Assembly: GCA_017523605.1 (NCBI GenBank)
Contig: JAFWVZ010000196.1
Location: forward strand, 1 to 15,148
Direction of reading: 5' to 3'
Source of the DNA: Bacillota bacterium
GTDB taxonomy: Bacteria; Bacillota; Clostridia; Peptostreptococcales; Anaerovoracaceae
DNA length: 15,148 bases
A program made the position numbers and the translations under genes. The notes under the pieces are model-generated. The model was not told where the DNA came from. It did no database searches and was given only the letters and a program-made list of their open reading frames with translations. Positions 7,094-13,868 of this stretch are shown here, in pieces; positions within the stretch are counted from its first letter, which is position 1; each line of letters starts with the position of its first letter.

Positions 7094-8795
7094 CGTAGCC
7101 TTCCTCTCCGGTGCGTACCTTTACGACGTTCTCCACGTCGTACACGAATATCTTGCCGTCGCCTATATGGCCTGTGTAGAGGACCTTCTTGGCGGTCTCG
7201 ATGACGTCGCGTACAGGTATCTTGGATACGACTATGTCCACCTGTACTTTCGGCCGCAAATCCGTCTCCACCGCGACGCCTCTGTAGTATTCGGTGTGGC
7301 CTTTCTGCATGCCGTAGCCCATCACGTGGGATACCGTCATGCCGGTGATGCCCAGCTTGCTCATGGCATCCTTAAGGGCGTAGAGCTTCTCCTCCTTAAA
7401 GACTATCTCCACCTTAGTGAACTTGTGACCGTCAGATCTGAAGGCAGCCTCGCGCTTTACGGGTACAGCCTCTGCGACAGGAGTGGTGCCGGTAACGGCG
7501 ACTATCTGATCTCCTGTGCCGAACTCGGCGTATTTATCCACTGCAGGCATGAAGTCCGCGTAGGCGCTGGGAAGTCCGTGCTCGCTTATGTCAAGGCCTG
7601 ACAATTCGTCTGCAGGCTCCGCCCGCAGGAAGTCCGCCTTTTTGAGGATCATGAAGAATATCGTCATGGTGACTGTCGCCCATGCTGCCACAGCTATAAA
7701 GCCGAGGATCTGCAGACCAAGCTGCCTGAAGCTTCCTGTGTAGAACAGGCCGGAAAGTCCTGCCGGAGCGTCCGGGTTGGCCAGAAGTCCTACGGCTATG
7801 GTCCCCCAGATGCCGTTCGCGCAGTGCACGCCCACGGCTCCTACGGGGTCGTCTACATGGAGCTTAAGGTCCAGCGTTTCTACAACAACTACAACAAGTA
7901 TTCCGGAGACTATACCTACGATCGCTGCGCCTAAGGCGTCGAACGCGTCGCAGCCTGCGGTAACTCCTACGAGCCCTGCAAGAGAAGCGTTCAGGCACAT
8001 TGATACGTCCGGCTTGCCGTTCTTTACCCAGGTGTAGATCATGGTGGTGCAGGTGGCTACGGAGGGTGCTATGGTGGTGGTCAGGAATATCGAAGAGAGT
8101 TCCGATACCGACGTTGCCGCCGCTCCGTTGAAGCCGTACCAGCCGAGCCAGAGTATGAACACGCCCAGCGCGCCCAGCGGGATCGAATGACCGGGTATGG
8201 CGTTCACCTTGGTCACCTTGCCGTTTTTATCGGTAACATATTTGCCGATGCGCGGTCCGAGAAAGATGGCTCCTATGAGCGCAGCTATGCCGCCTACCAT
8301 GTGTATGGCGCAGGAGCCCGCGTAATCGTGGAAGCCGAGACCTGCAAGCCAGCCGCCGCCCCAGATCCAGTGTGCTTCTATGGGGTAGATCAGAAGGCTG
8401 ATAACGCCCGAGTATACGCAATATGCCGAGAACTTGGTCCTTTCGGCCATGGCGCCGGATACTATCGTTGCGGTAGTAGCGCAGAACACAAGGTTGAAAA
8501 CGAAGTAGCTCGCGTCTGTAAAGCCGTCCGCAGGGGAGGCTATGAACTCCTTAAAGTGTGTGAACAGCTCCAGGTTGGGTATTCCGATCAGGCCGAAGAA
8601 CGCGTCCTCACCCATCATCAGGGAATATCCGAGCAAAGAGAAAACTACGGTGCCTATGCAGAAGTCCATCAGGTTCTTCATAATGATGTTGCCGGCGTTC
8701 TTTGCGCGGGTGAATCCTGTCTCCACCATCGCGAACCCGGCCTGCATCCAGAAGACTAATGCGGCGCCTATCAAAAACCAGAATTCAACTGTCAT
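7071..8795 (-). CDS. amt: Ammonium transporter fused to a C-terminal PII signalling domain
   Basis: Residues 1 to about 410 are an Amt/Mep/Rh channel. It opens with a hydrophobic segment and MVETGF (23-28), has Asp157 in HDYAGS, and carries the twin pore histidines His165 and His324. It ends with the usual cytoplasmic LDISEHG (401-407). A linker of about 45 residues leads to a complete PII domain (about 458-574) with VFK, GITGMTV, GMQKGHTEYYRG, the ATP loop TGHIGDGKIF (541-550) and KVRTGEE. Normally AmtB and GlnK are separate proteins and GlnK plugs the channel when nitrogen is plentiful; here the plug is covalently attached. Residues matching PII Gln39 and Lys58, needed for 2-oxoglutarate binding, are present (Gln497, Lys516), but the uridylylated Tyr51 is Val509. 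It starts 21 bases after glnN with an AAAGGT site. Confidence 0.95.
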   Translation of the reverse strand: MTVEFWFLIGAALVFWMQAGFAMVETGFTRAKNAGNIIMKNLMDFCIGTVVFSLLGYSLMMGEDAFFGLIGIPNLELFTHFKEFIASPADGFTDASYFVFNLVFCATTATIVSGAMAERTKFSAYCVYSGVISLLIYPIEAHWIWGGGWLAGLGFHDYAGSCAIHMVGGIAALIGAIFLGPRIGKYVTDKNGKVTKVNAIPGHSIPLGALGVFILWLGWYGFNGAAATSVSELSSIFLTTTIAPSVATCTTMIYTWVKNGKPDVSMCLNASLAGLVGVTAGCDAFDALGAAIVGIVSGILVVVVVETLDLKLHVDDPVGAVGVHCANGIWGTIAVGLLANPDAPAGLSGLFYTGSFRQLGLQILGFIAVAAWATVTMTIFFMILKKADFLRAEPADELSGLDISEHGLPSAYADFMPAVDKYAEFGTGDQIVAVTGTTPVAEAVPVKREAAFRSDGHKFTKVEIVFKEEKLYALKDAMSKLGITGMTVSHVMGYGMQKGHTEYYRGVAVETDLRPKVQVDIVVSKIPVRDVIETAKKVLYTGHIGDGKIFVYDVENVVKVRTGEEGYDALQDVE

Positions 8796-8816
8796 ATGAT
8801 AATACCTTTTTAACCT

Positions 8817-10913
8817 TTACTTGACTCCGAACAGAAGGTCTTCGTATGTCGGGAACGGCCAGTAGCTCTTTGCTGTCAGCAGCTCTGCCTTGTCGCAGGG
8901 CACGCGCAGTTCGCTCATTACCGGCAGCAACATGTCCCTTACCATCTCGGATTCCTCTATGATATCTTCCGCGTCGTGGATCCTTATTATCGCGGCGTCC
9001 AGTTCGTCGGTCTTTTGGTCTATCTCGTCTATGAGCCCGGAGAGCTTCTCTACGAGACCTTTTTCGTAGGAGCAATTAAGCCCGGACGCAACGGCCTTCT
9101 TTGCGGAGGCCGCCTTCGCTACGTCAGCGGCATAAGCCTCTATGGCAGGCGCTATCTGAGTACGCGCCATGTCCACCATGGTGTTGGCCTCTATTACCAC
9201 GCTCTTGCAGTAGTTCTCAAGCATTATGTCGCGCCTGGAGTGCAGTTCCTCTTCGGTGAACACGCCCAGCGAGATCAGCATGTCCGCGTTCTTCTTGTCC
9301 AGAAGGTGAGGCATGCAGTCCGCGGTGGTGCGGTAGTTGCAAAGACCTCGCTTTTCGGTGGCTTCCTTGATCCAGGCGTCGTCGTAGCCGTTGCCGTTGA
9401 ATATGATCCTCTTGTGGTCCTTGATGGTCTTTCTGATCATCTTGTGCAGCGCATCCTCGAAGTCCTTTGCCTTTTCGAGCCTGTCAGCGTAGATGCGCAG
9501 GGACTCCGCTACGGCGCTGTTGAGCATTATGTTGGCGCAGGCGATGCTGTTGGAGGAACCGAGCATCCTGAACTCGAACTTGTTGCCTGTAAAGGCGAAC
9601 GGAGAGGTCCTGTTGCGATCCGTGGTATCCCTGTTGAACTTGGGGAGCACGTCCACGCCTAGCTTCATCTGTGTCTTCTGAGTTCTGGCGTAGGGCTTGT
9701 CCTTTTCTATCGCCTCAAGGACTGCGTTCAGCTCGTCGCCCAGGAACATGGATACCACTGCCGGCGGCGCCTCGTTTGCGCCCAGACGGTGATCATTTCC
9801 GGCGGTGGCTACGGAGAGCCTCAGCAGATCCTGGTAGTCGTCCACAGCCTTTATAACTGCGCAGAGGAAGAGCAGGAACTGAGCGTTCTCGTAAGGAGTC
9901 TCGCCCGGAGACAGCAGGTTCTGACCGCTGTCTGTGGCGATGGACCAGTTATTGTGCTTGCCGGATCCGTTTACGCCCGCGAACGGCTTTTCGTGAAGCA
10001 GGCAGACCAGACCGTGCTTAGCGGCGACTTTTTGCATTATCTCCATGGTCAGTTGGTTGTGGTCCGTAGCAACATTGGTGGTGGTGTATATCGGGGCGAG
10101 CTCGTGCTGAGCGGGTGCTACCTCGTTGTGTTCTGTCTTCGCGAGGATGCCGAGCTTCCAGAGCTCGTCGTTCAGATCCTCCATGAAGGCCGCTACGCCG
10201 GGCTTTATGACTCCGAAGTAGTGGTCATCCAGCTCCTGCCCCTTCGGAGGCTTTGCTCCGAACAGCGTGCGTCCGGTAAAGCGCAGGTCGGGACGCTTGT
10301 CGTACATCTCCTTTGTGATAAGGAAGTACTCCTGTTCCGGACCTACTGAAGAGACAACGCGCTTTGCCGTGTCGTTTCCGAACAGGCGGAGTATCCTTAA
10401 GGCCTGCTTGCTCAGAACTTCCATGGAGCGCAGCAGCGGGGTCTTCTTATCAAGAGCCTGCCCGCCGTAAGCGCAGAATGCTGTGGGGATGCAAAGCGTC
10501 TTTCCTTTTATGAATGCGTAGGAGGTCGGGTCCCATGCGGTATAACCACGGGCTTCGAAGGTCGCCCTAAGGCCGCCGCTGGGGAAGGAGGATGCGTCCG
10601 GCTCGCCCTTTATCAGCTCCTTGCCGGAGAACTCCATGATCACGCTGCCGTCCGGGGACTTACTGATGAAACTGTCGTGTTTTTCAGCTGTGATGCCGGT
10701 AAGTGGCTGGAACCAGTGGGTAAAGTGCGTAGCACCGCGTTCTACGGCCCAGTCCTTCATGGCTGAAGCAACTGCGTTGGCTACGCTTATGTCCAGTTCT
10801 TTTCCTTCGTCTATGGTCTTGCGCAGCGATCCGTACACTTCGGCGGAGAGGTTTGCGCGCATGACGCGGTCATCAAATACAAGGCTTCCAAAATAATCAG
10901 ATACGGTACTCAT
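8817..10913 (-). CDS. glnN: Glutamine synthetase type III
   Basis: The enzyme makes glutamine from glutamate, ammonium and ATP. At 698 residues it is far longer than GSI or GSII and matches the GSIII family of Bacteroidota, clostridia and cyanobacteria. Active-site segments are SSVGPEQEYFL (188-198), TEHNEVAPAQHELAP (260-274), HEKPFAGVNGSGKHNNWS (307-324) and NRTSPFAFTGNKFEFRM (434-450). The frame is open 23 codons further upstream, but that part is leader RNA. The ATG at 10913 has an AAGGAG site seven bases before it and starts the protein with MSTVSDYFG, usual for the family. It is the first gene of the glnN-amt-purF-asnB block and has a leader of about 165 bases with two attenuator-like units. 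GSIII is not known to be adenylylated, so leader control and PII may matter here. Confidence 0.97.
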   Translation of the reverse strand: MSTVSDYFGSLVFDDRVMRANLSAEVYGSLRKTIDEGKELDISVANAVASAMKDWAVERGATHFTHWFQPLTGITAEKHDSFISKSPDGSVIMEFSGKELIKGEPDASSFPSGGLRATFEARGYTAWDPTSYAFIKGKTLCIPTAFCAYGGQALDKKTPLLRSMEVLSKQALRILRLFGNDTAKRVVSSVGPEQEYFLITKEMYDKRPDLRFTGRTLFGAKPPKGQELDDHYFGVIKPGVAAFMEDLNDELWKLGILAKTEHNEVAPAQHELAPIYTTTNVATDHNQLTMEIMQKVAAKHGLVCLLHEKPFAGVNGSGKHNNWSIATDSGQNLLSPGETPYENAQFLLFLCAVIKAVDDYQDLLRLSVATAGNDHRLGANEAPPAVVSMFLGDELNAVLEAIEKDKPYARTQKTQMKLGVDVLPKFNRDTTDRNRTSPFAFTGNKFEFRMLGSSNSIACANIMLNSAVAESLRIYADRLEKAKDFEDALHKMIRKTIKDHKRIIFNGNGYDDAWIKEATEKRGLCNYRTTADCMPHLLDKKNADMLISLGVFTEEELHSRRDIMLENYCKSVVIEANTMVDMARTQIAPAIEAYAADVAKAASAKKAVASGLNCSYEKGLVEKLSGLIDEIDQKTDELDAAIIRIHDAEDIIEESEMVRDMLLPVMSELRVPCDKAELLTAKSYWPFPTYEDLLFGVK

Positions 10914-10951
10914 TTCTTTTCTCCTTTTCTTTACTTCCGGAATAAATGAAT

Positions 10952-10999
10952 AAAGGCAGAGACTCCTTTCGTGTGAACACAAAAGACGCCTTTGCCTTT
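10952..10999 (-). terminator. Second terminator-like hairpin in the glnN leader
   Basis: On the minus strand CTTTTGTG and CACGAAAG pair over eight bases (one U-G) around a UUCA loop. An outer AAAGGC pairs with GCCTTT (10957-10952), with an unpaired internal part between. The stem is followed by UAUUCAUUUAUU, which is U-rich but interrupted. It is weaker than the first terminator and may instead act on translation, since the AAGGAG site of glnN lies about 25 bases further on. It is listed because the upstream hexaloop hairpin overlaps its 5' arm in the same manner as at the other sites. Confidence 0.4.
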
Positions 11000-11000
11000 T
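10981..11000 (-). promoter_or_regulatory. Hexaloop hairpin, second copy in the glnN leader
   Basis: The sequence is AAAAGGC, AAAGGC, GUCUUUU. The outer heptamers pair over seven base pairs with one G-U, leaving the loop AAAGGC with A1 and G4. Because the loop repeats the stem sequence AAAGGC, either copy can also pair with GCCUUU at 10957-10952, offering a switch between two folds. There is no ATG in this copy, which shows that the AATGGC of the other copies is not conserved as a start codon. Confidence 0.55.
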
Positions 11001-11029
11001 TACTCGTATTCAGTTCCGCAGTCTTTATC

Positions 11030-11071
11030 AAAAGATAAAGGCGCCTACAAGTCTGCTGACTTATAGACGCC
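11030..11071 (-). terminator. First intrinsic terminator in the glnN leader (attenuator)
   Basis: GGCGTCTATAAGTC (11071-11058) pairs along all 14 bases with GACTTGTAGGCGCC (11053-11040), with two U-G pairs, around an AGCA loop. UUUAUCUUUU follows. The U tract itself can fold with the next bases into CUUUAUC-UUUU-GAUAAAG (11040-11023), which shares one base with the main stem and might weaken or tune termination. It lies about 15 bases after the predicted transcript start and well before glnN, so it can only work as an attenuator. Confidence 0.75.
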
Positions 11072-11081
11072 ATTGCCTTTA
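11062..11081 (-). promoter_or_regulatory. Hexaloop hairpin, first copy in the glnN leader (candidate antiterminator)
   Basis: UAAAGGC, AAUGGC, GUCUAUA form a short stem with one A-A mismatch and one G-U pair, with loop AAUGGC (A1, G4). The 13-base stretch from AAAGGC through the loop into the 3' stem is identical to the glmS leader, where the stem has no mismatch. The terminator 5' arm begins at loop base G4, the same register as in glmS, so the two folds are mutually exclusive. Confidence 0.55.
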
Positions 11082-11089
11082 TGCAATGC

Positions 11090-11117
11090 ATTATACTCTG
11101 ATTTTTGGTGCTGTCAA
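11090..11117 (-). promoter_or_regulatory. Promoter for glnN-amt-purF-asnB
   Basis: A perfect -35 TTGACA (11117-11112) and a perfect -10 TATAAT (11095-11090) are separated by 16 bases. With both boxes consensus, initiation is probably constitutively strong, which makes control in the leader after initiation more plausible. An exact inverted repeat ATGCA-T-TGCAT (11091-11081) overlaps the end of the -10 box and the likely start site. Confidence 0.87.
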
Positions 11118-11172
11118 CAAGTTTTTTCAGAGCATTTTATTGCGGCAAAACAAATAAAAGAGGTGCAAAGGC

Positions 11173-11201
11173 TTGACAACGATCCGGACAGGGTGTATTT
11201 T
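11173..11201 (+). promoter_or_regulatory. Promoter for the glutamate synthase operon
   Basis: TTGACA (11173-11178) is followed after 17 bases by TATTTT (11196-11201), a perfect -35 with a fair -10. The start site would be near 11207-11209, giving a leader of about 75 bases before the ATG at 11283. Confidence 0.75.
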
Positions 11202-11223
11202 ACGTGTATAAATTAAGAACTGT

Positions 11224-11241
11224 TGAAGCAAAGGCGTTTCA
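11224..11241 (+). promoter_or_regulatory. Hexaloop hairpin in the glutamate synthase operon leader (candidate antiterminator)
   Basis: TGAAGC and GTTTCA pair over six bases (one G-U) around the loop AAAGGC, again with A1 and G4. The stem sequence differs from the glnN and glmS copies at several places while base pairing is kept, which is the kind of compensatory change expected of a real RNA structure. The terminator arm begins at loop base 5, so the two folds compete. Confidence 0.6.
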
Positions 11242-11270
11242 TCTTTTTGATGAAGCGCGTTTTTTGTTTT
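11234..11270 (+). terminator. Intrinsic terminator in the glutamate synthase operon leader (attenuator)
   Basis: GCGTTTCATC (11234-11243) pairs over ten bases with GATGAAGCGC (11249-11258) around a five-T loop, followed by G and UUUUUUGUUUU. The U tract ends only three bases before the GGAGG ribosome site. It is a clear Rho-independent terminator placed between promoter and first gene. Confidence 0.82.
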
Positions 11271-11282
11271 ATGGAGGCATTT

Positions 11283-13853
11283 ATGGCGGCGTTCGAAAGA
11301 GTAAAAAGCGGAATTCCGGAGATGGACCGCACCTTCGATAATATCAGGCTGGGCGACAACGTCGTTTTCCGTGTGTCGGATCTTTCGCAGTTCCGGCTGT
11401 TCATGGAACCCTATGTTGATCAGGCTATAAAGGATAAGCGCAGCATCATATATTTCAGATTCGCCAGCCACGAGCCGCTGATAAAGGACCGTCCGGAGGT
11501 AAAGACCATAGAGGTCCCGCTTTCCCACAGGTTCGAAACGTTTACTGTGGATATCCATAACATCATAGAAAAAGAAGGCTTCGACGCGTTCTACGTCTTC
11601 GATTGCCTTTCCGAGCTGCAGGCGGCGTGGGCTACGGATCTGATGATGGGCAACTTTTTCAAGGTCACTTGCCCCTTCCTTTTCATACTGGATACTGTAG
11701 CGTTCTTCCCGATAATACGCGGCAAGCACTCCGTGCAGGCGGTCAATAAGATCCTGGATACCACGCAGCTATTCATAGATGTGTACTCGGACAACAGGAA
11801 CATTTATGTACGTCCCGAGAAAGTCTGGAACCGCAATTCGGAGACGATGTTCCTTCCGCACATCTACGATCCCGGATGCGGCAGTTTCAGGCCCATTCTC
11901 GACGGCGTGCAGTCCAGCAGGTTCTATCAGGCGCTGGGCCTTGCTCAGCGCTCTGCTGAGGAGCAATACTCCGACTCCTGGGACAGGTTCTTCAACCGTG
12001 TAAAGCTGCTGAACGAGAGCGGCGCCGACATTGCGGATGACTGCGCCAGGATGTGCGACATTATGATGACCCGCGATGACAAGATGCGTCAGATGGTGAA
12101 GAAGCACTTTACCCCGGCCGATTACTTTGCCGTGCGCGATCACATGATAGGCACCGGCATGATAGGCGGCAAGGCCTGCGGGATGCTTCTTGCCAGGGCA
12201 ATAATACGCAACAACGAGCCGGACATCAGCGACGTTCTGGAACCACATGATTCCTTCTACGTGGGCTCCGACGTCTACTATACCTATATAGTCGATAACG
12301 GCCTGTGGGATCTTCGCATTAAACAGCGCACAGACGCTGGCTACTTTGCTCTTGCCGGGGAGTTTTCTGACAAGATCAAAAAAGGCAGCTTCTCCGAGGA
12401 GATGCGCCGGCAGTTCATAAGGATCATAGAGTACTACGGACAGGATCCGTACATCATAAGGTCCAGCAGCATACTGGAGGATGGCTTCGGGAACGCGTTC
12501 GCAGGCAAGTACGAATCCGTGTTCTGCGCAAACAGAGGGAGCCTGGAGGAAAGGCTGGACGAATTCGAAAAGGCAATAAAAACAGTATACGCAAGTTCCA
12601 TGGGTCTTTCGGCTCTGGACTACCGCAAAAGGCGCGGCCTGGACAAGCGCGACGAGCAGATGGCGCTGCTGATACAGAGGGTCTCCGGATCCTACTACGG
12701 TCAGTATTACATGCCCTGCGCTGCGGGTGTAGGGTATTCGTACAGCCCTTACCGCATAATGCAGGACATCGATCCCGCAGCAGGAATGCTGAGGCTGGTC
12801 ATGGGCCTTGGGACATCGGCAGTCGACAGGACGGAAGGCTCTTATCCCCGCGTGGTGAATCTGGATAAGCCGGAAAAGACGTCTTATTCCACTTCTGCGG
12901 ATAAGCACAAGTTCTCCCAGGGCAAGGCGGAAGTCATAAACATGGCGTCGCGTTCGCTGGAGAAGATACCGTTTTATCAGATAGAACCGGTCATACCGGA
13001 TTATCTGGGCAAAGTCCTGCTGGAGCACGATTACGAGGCCGAAGACAGGCTGCAGGAGCTTGGACGGTGGCAGCCGGTAAGGTTCATATCCTGCAAGGGG
13101 CTGGTGGAGAACGGCCAGCTGATGGGGCAGATGCGCCGCATGCTGCGATGCATCCAGGATGAATACGACTATCCTGTGGACACGGAGTTTACCATCAACA
13201 TCTCCGGGGACGGGGAATATTCCATAGATCTTCTGCAGTGCCGTCCGCTGCAGCTGCAGAAAAGCGGGTCGGCAACCGTCATCCCGGAGGACATTCCGGC
13301 GGAGCACATATTCCTCAGCAGCAAAGGCGCTTCGATGGGCATGTCCAGGACTTCGAAGCTGGACACCATAGTATATGTGGACCCGGTGGGCTACTACAAC
13401 ATGCCGTTTAAGAGCAAGCCGTCAGTCGCAAGCCTGATCGGCCGCATCAACTGGTATTACCGCGATGCCGGAAGGCACATGATGCTGATAGTTCCGGGCC
13501 GTGTGGGGACATCGTCTCCGGAGCTCGGTGTTCCGACCGCGTTCTCGGACATAAGCGCGTTCGAGGTAATCTGCGAGACGGAAGAGACCAAGGCCGGCTA
13601 CAACCCGGAACTGTCCTACGGCAGCCACATATTCCAGGATCTTGTGGAGGCGGAGATACTGTACACAGCAGTGTTCAACAACGAAAAGACGCTTAAGTAC
13701 TCACCGGAGATGCTTAAGGCTTTTCCGGACAAGGTCCGCGAGTTCGAAGGCGGAAAGGAGCTTTCGGACATAGTGCATGTTTACGATGTATCCGGCGCAG
13801 ACTGCAAAGCCATGAGCGACATGGCCGGCGGGCGCCTTATGATAACGCTTTGA
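11283..13853 (+). CDS. RecA/KaiC-like plus PEP/pyruvate-binding domain protein, function unknown
   Basis: The product has 856 residues. The first 200 or so resemble a RecA/KaiC-type fold: SGIPEMDRTFDNIRLGDNVVF (about 9-29) aligns with the opening of KaiC-like proteins, but no Walker A lysine loop follows. Residues about 290-660 look like the ATP-grasp domain of pyruvate phosphate dikinase/PEP synthase: GMIGGKACG (292-300), IIRSSSILEDGFGNAFAGKYESV (391-413), MGLGTSAVDR (507-516) and DLLQCRPLQL (649-658). The last 200 residues include GRVGTSSPELGVPTAF (739-754). I find neither a TSH-type phospho-histidine domain nor a PEP barrel, so full dikinase activity is doubtful. The start ATG is chosen because GGAGG lies five bases upstream; in-frame ATGs before it lie in the terminator leader. 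It leads the operon, 15 bases before the glutamate synthase amidotransferase gene. Confidence 0.8.
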   Translation: MAAFERVKSGIPEMDRTFDNIRLGDNVVFRVSDLSQFRLFMEPYVDQAIKDKRSIIYFRFASHEPLIKDRPEVKTIEVPLSHRFETFTVDIHNIIEKEGFDAFYVFDCLSELQAAWATDLMMGNFFKVTCPFLFILDTVAFFPIIRGKHSVQAVNKILDTTQLFIDVYSDNRNIYVRPEKVWNRNSETMFLPHIYDPGCGSFRPILDGVQSSRFYQALGLAQRSAEEQYSDSWDRFFNRVKLLNESGADIADDCARMCDIMMTRDDKMRQMVKKHFTPADYFAVRDHMIGTGMIGGKACGMLLARAIIRNNEPDISDVLEPHDSFYVGSDVYYTYIVDNGLWDLRIKQRTDAGYFALAGEFSDKIKKGSFSEEMRRQFIRIIEYYGQDPYIIRSSSILEDGFGNAFAGKYESVFCANRGSLEERLDEFEKAIKTVYASSMGLSALDYRKRRGLDKRDEQMALLIQRVSGSYYGQYYMPCAAGVGYSYSPYRIMQDIDPAAGMLRLVMGLGTSAVDRTEGSYPRVVNLDKPEKTSYSTSADKHKFSQGKAEVINMASRSLEKIPFYQIEPVIPDYLGKVLLEHDYEAEDRLQELGRWQPVRFISCKGLVENGQLMGQMRRMLRCIQDEYDYPVDTEFTINISGDGEYSIDLLQCRPLQLQKSGSATVIPEDIPAEHIFLSSKGASMGMSRTSKLDTIVYVDPVGYYNMPFKSKPSVASLIGRINWYYRDAGRHMMLIVPGRVGTSSPELGVPTAFSDISAFEVICETEETKAGYNPELSYGSHIFQDLVEAEILYTAVFNNEKTLKYSPEMLKAFPDKVREFEGGKELSDIVHVYDVSGADCKAMSDMAGGRLMITL

Positions 13854-13868
13854 AAGGAGATCGGACTT

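Larger units (their letters stand above)
10914..11282. other. Divergent regulatory region between glnN and the glutamate synthase operon
   Basis: This 369-base stretch has no credible gene. It contains two back-to-back promoters whose -35 boxes are 55 bases apart (11112-11117 minus, 11173-11178 plus), the long glnN leader with two hexaloop hairpins and two terminator-like structures, and the short leader of the rightward operon with one hexaloop hairpin and one terminator. The 55 bases between the -35 boxes are A+T-rich and could hold a shared activator site, but I see no clear palindrome there. Confidence 0.8.

Noticed and set aside
10245..10261. Another hexaloop-like sequence (GGAGC, AAAGCC, TCC) within glnN coding sequence
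   Set aside because: Loop position 4 is C instead of G, the stem is poor, and it lies inside conserved coding sequence with no terminator.
10897..11091. 64-codon open frame across the glnN leader
   Set aside because: Its ATG overlaps the -10 box, so the normal transcript would not include it; it lies wholly over the hairpins and runs out of frame into glnN.
11769..13307. Long open frame (512 codons) antisense to the RecA/PEP-domain gene
   Set aside because: It is a shadow of the sense gene, with low-complexity, basic and aromatic-rich translation, no recognisable motif and no ribosome site. The sense frame has clear domains.
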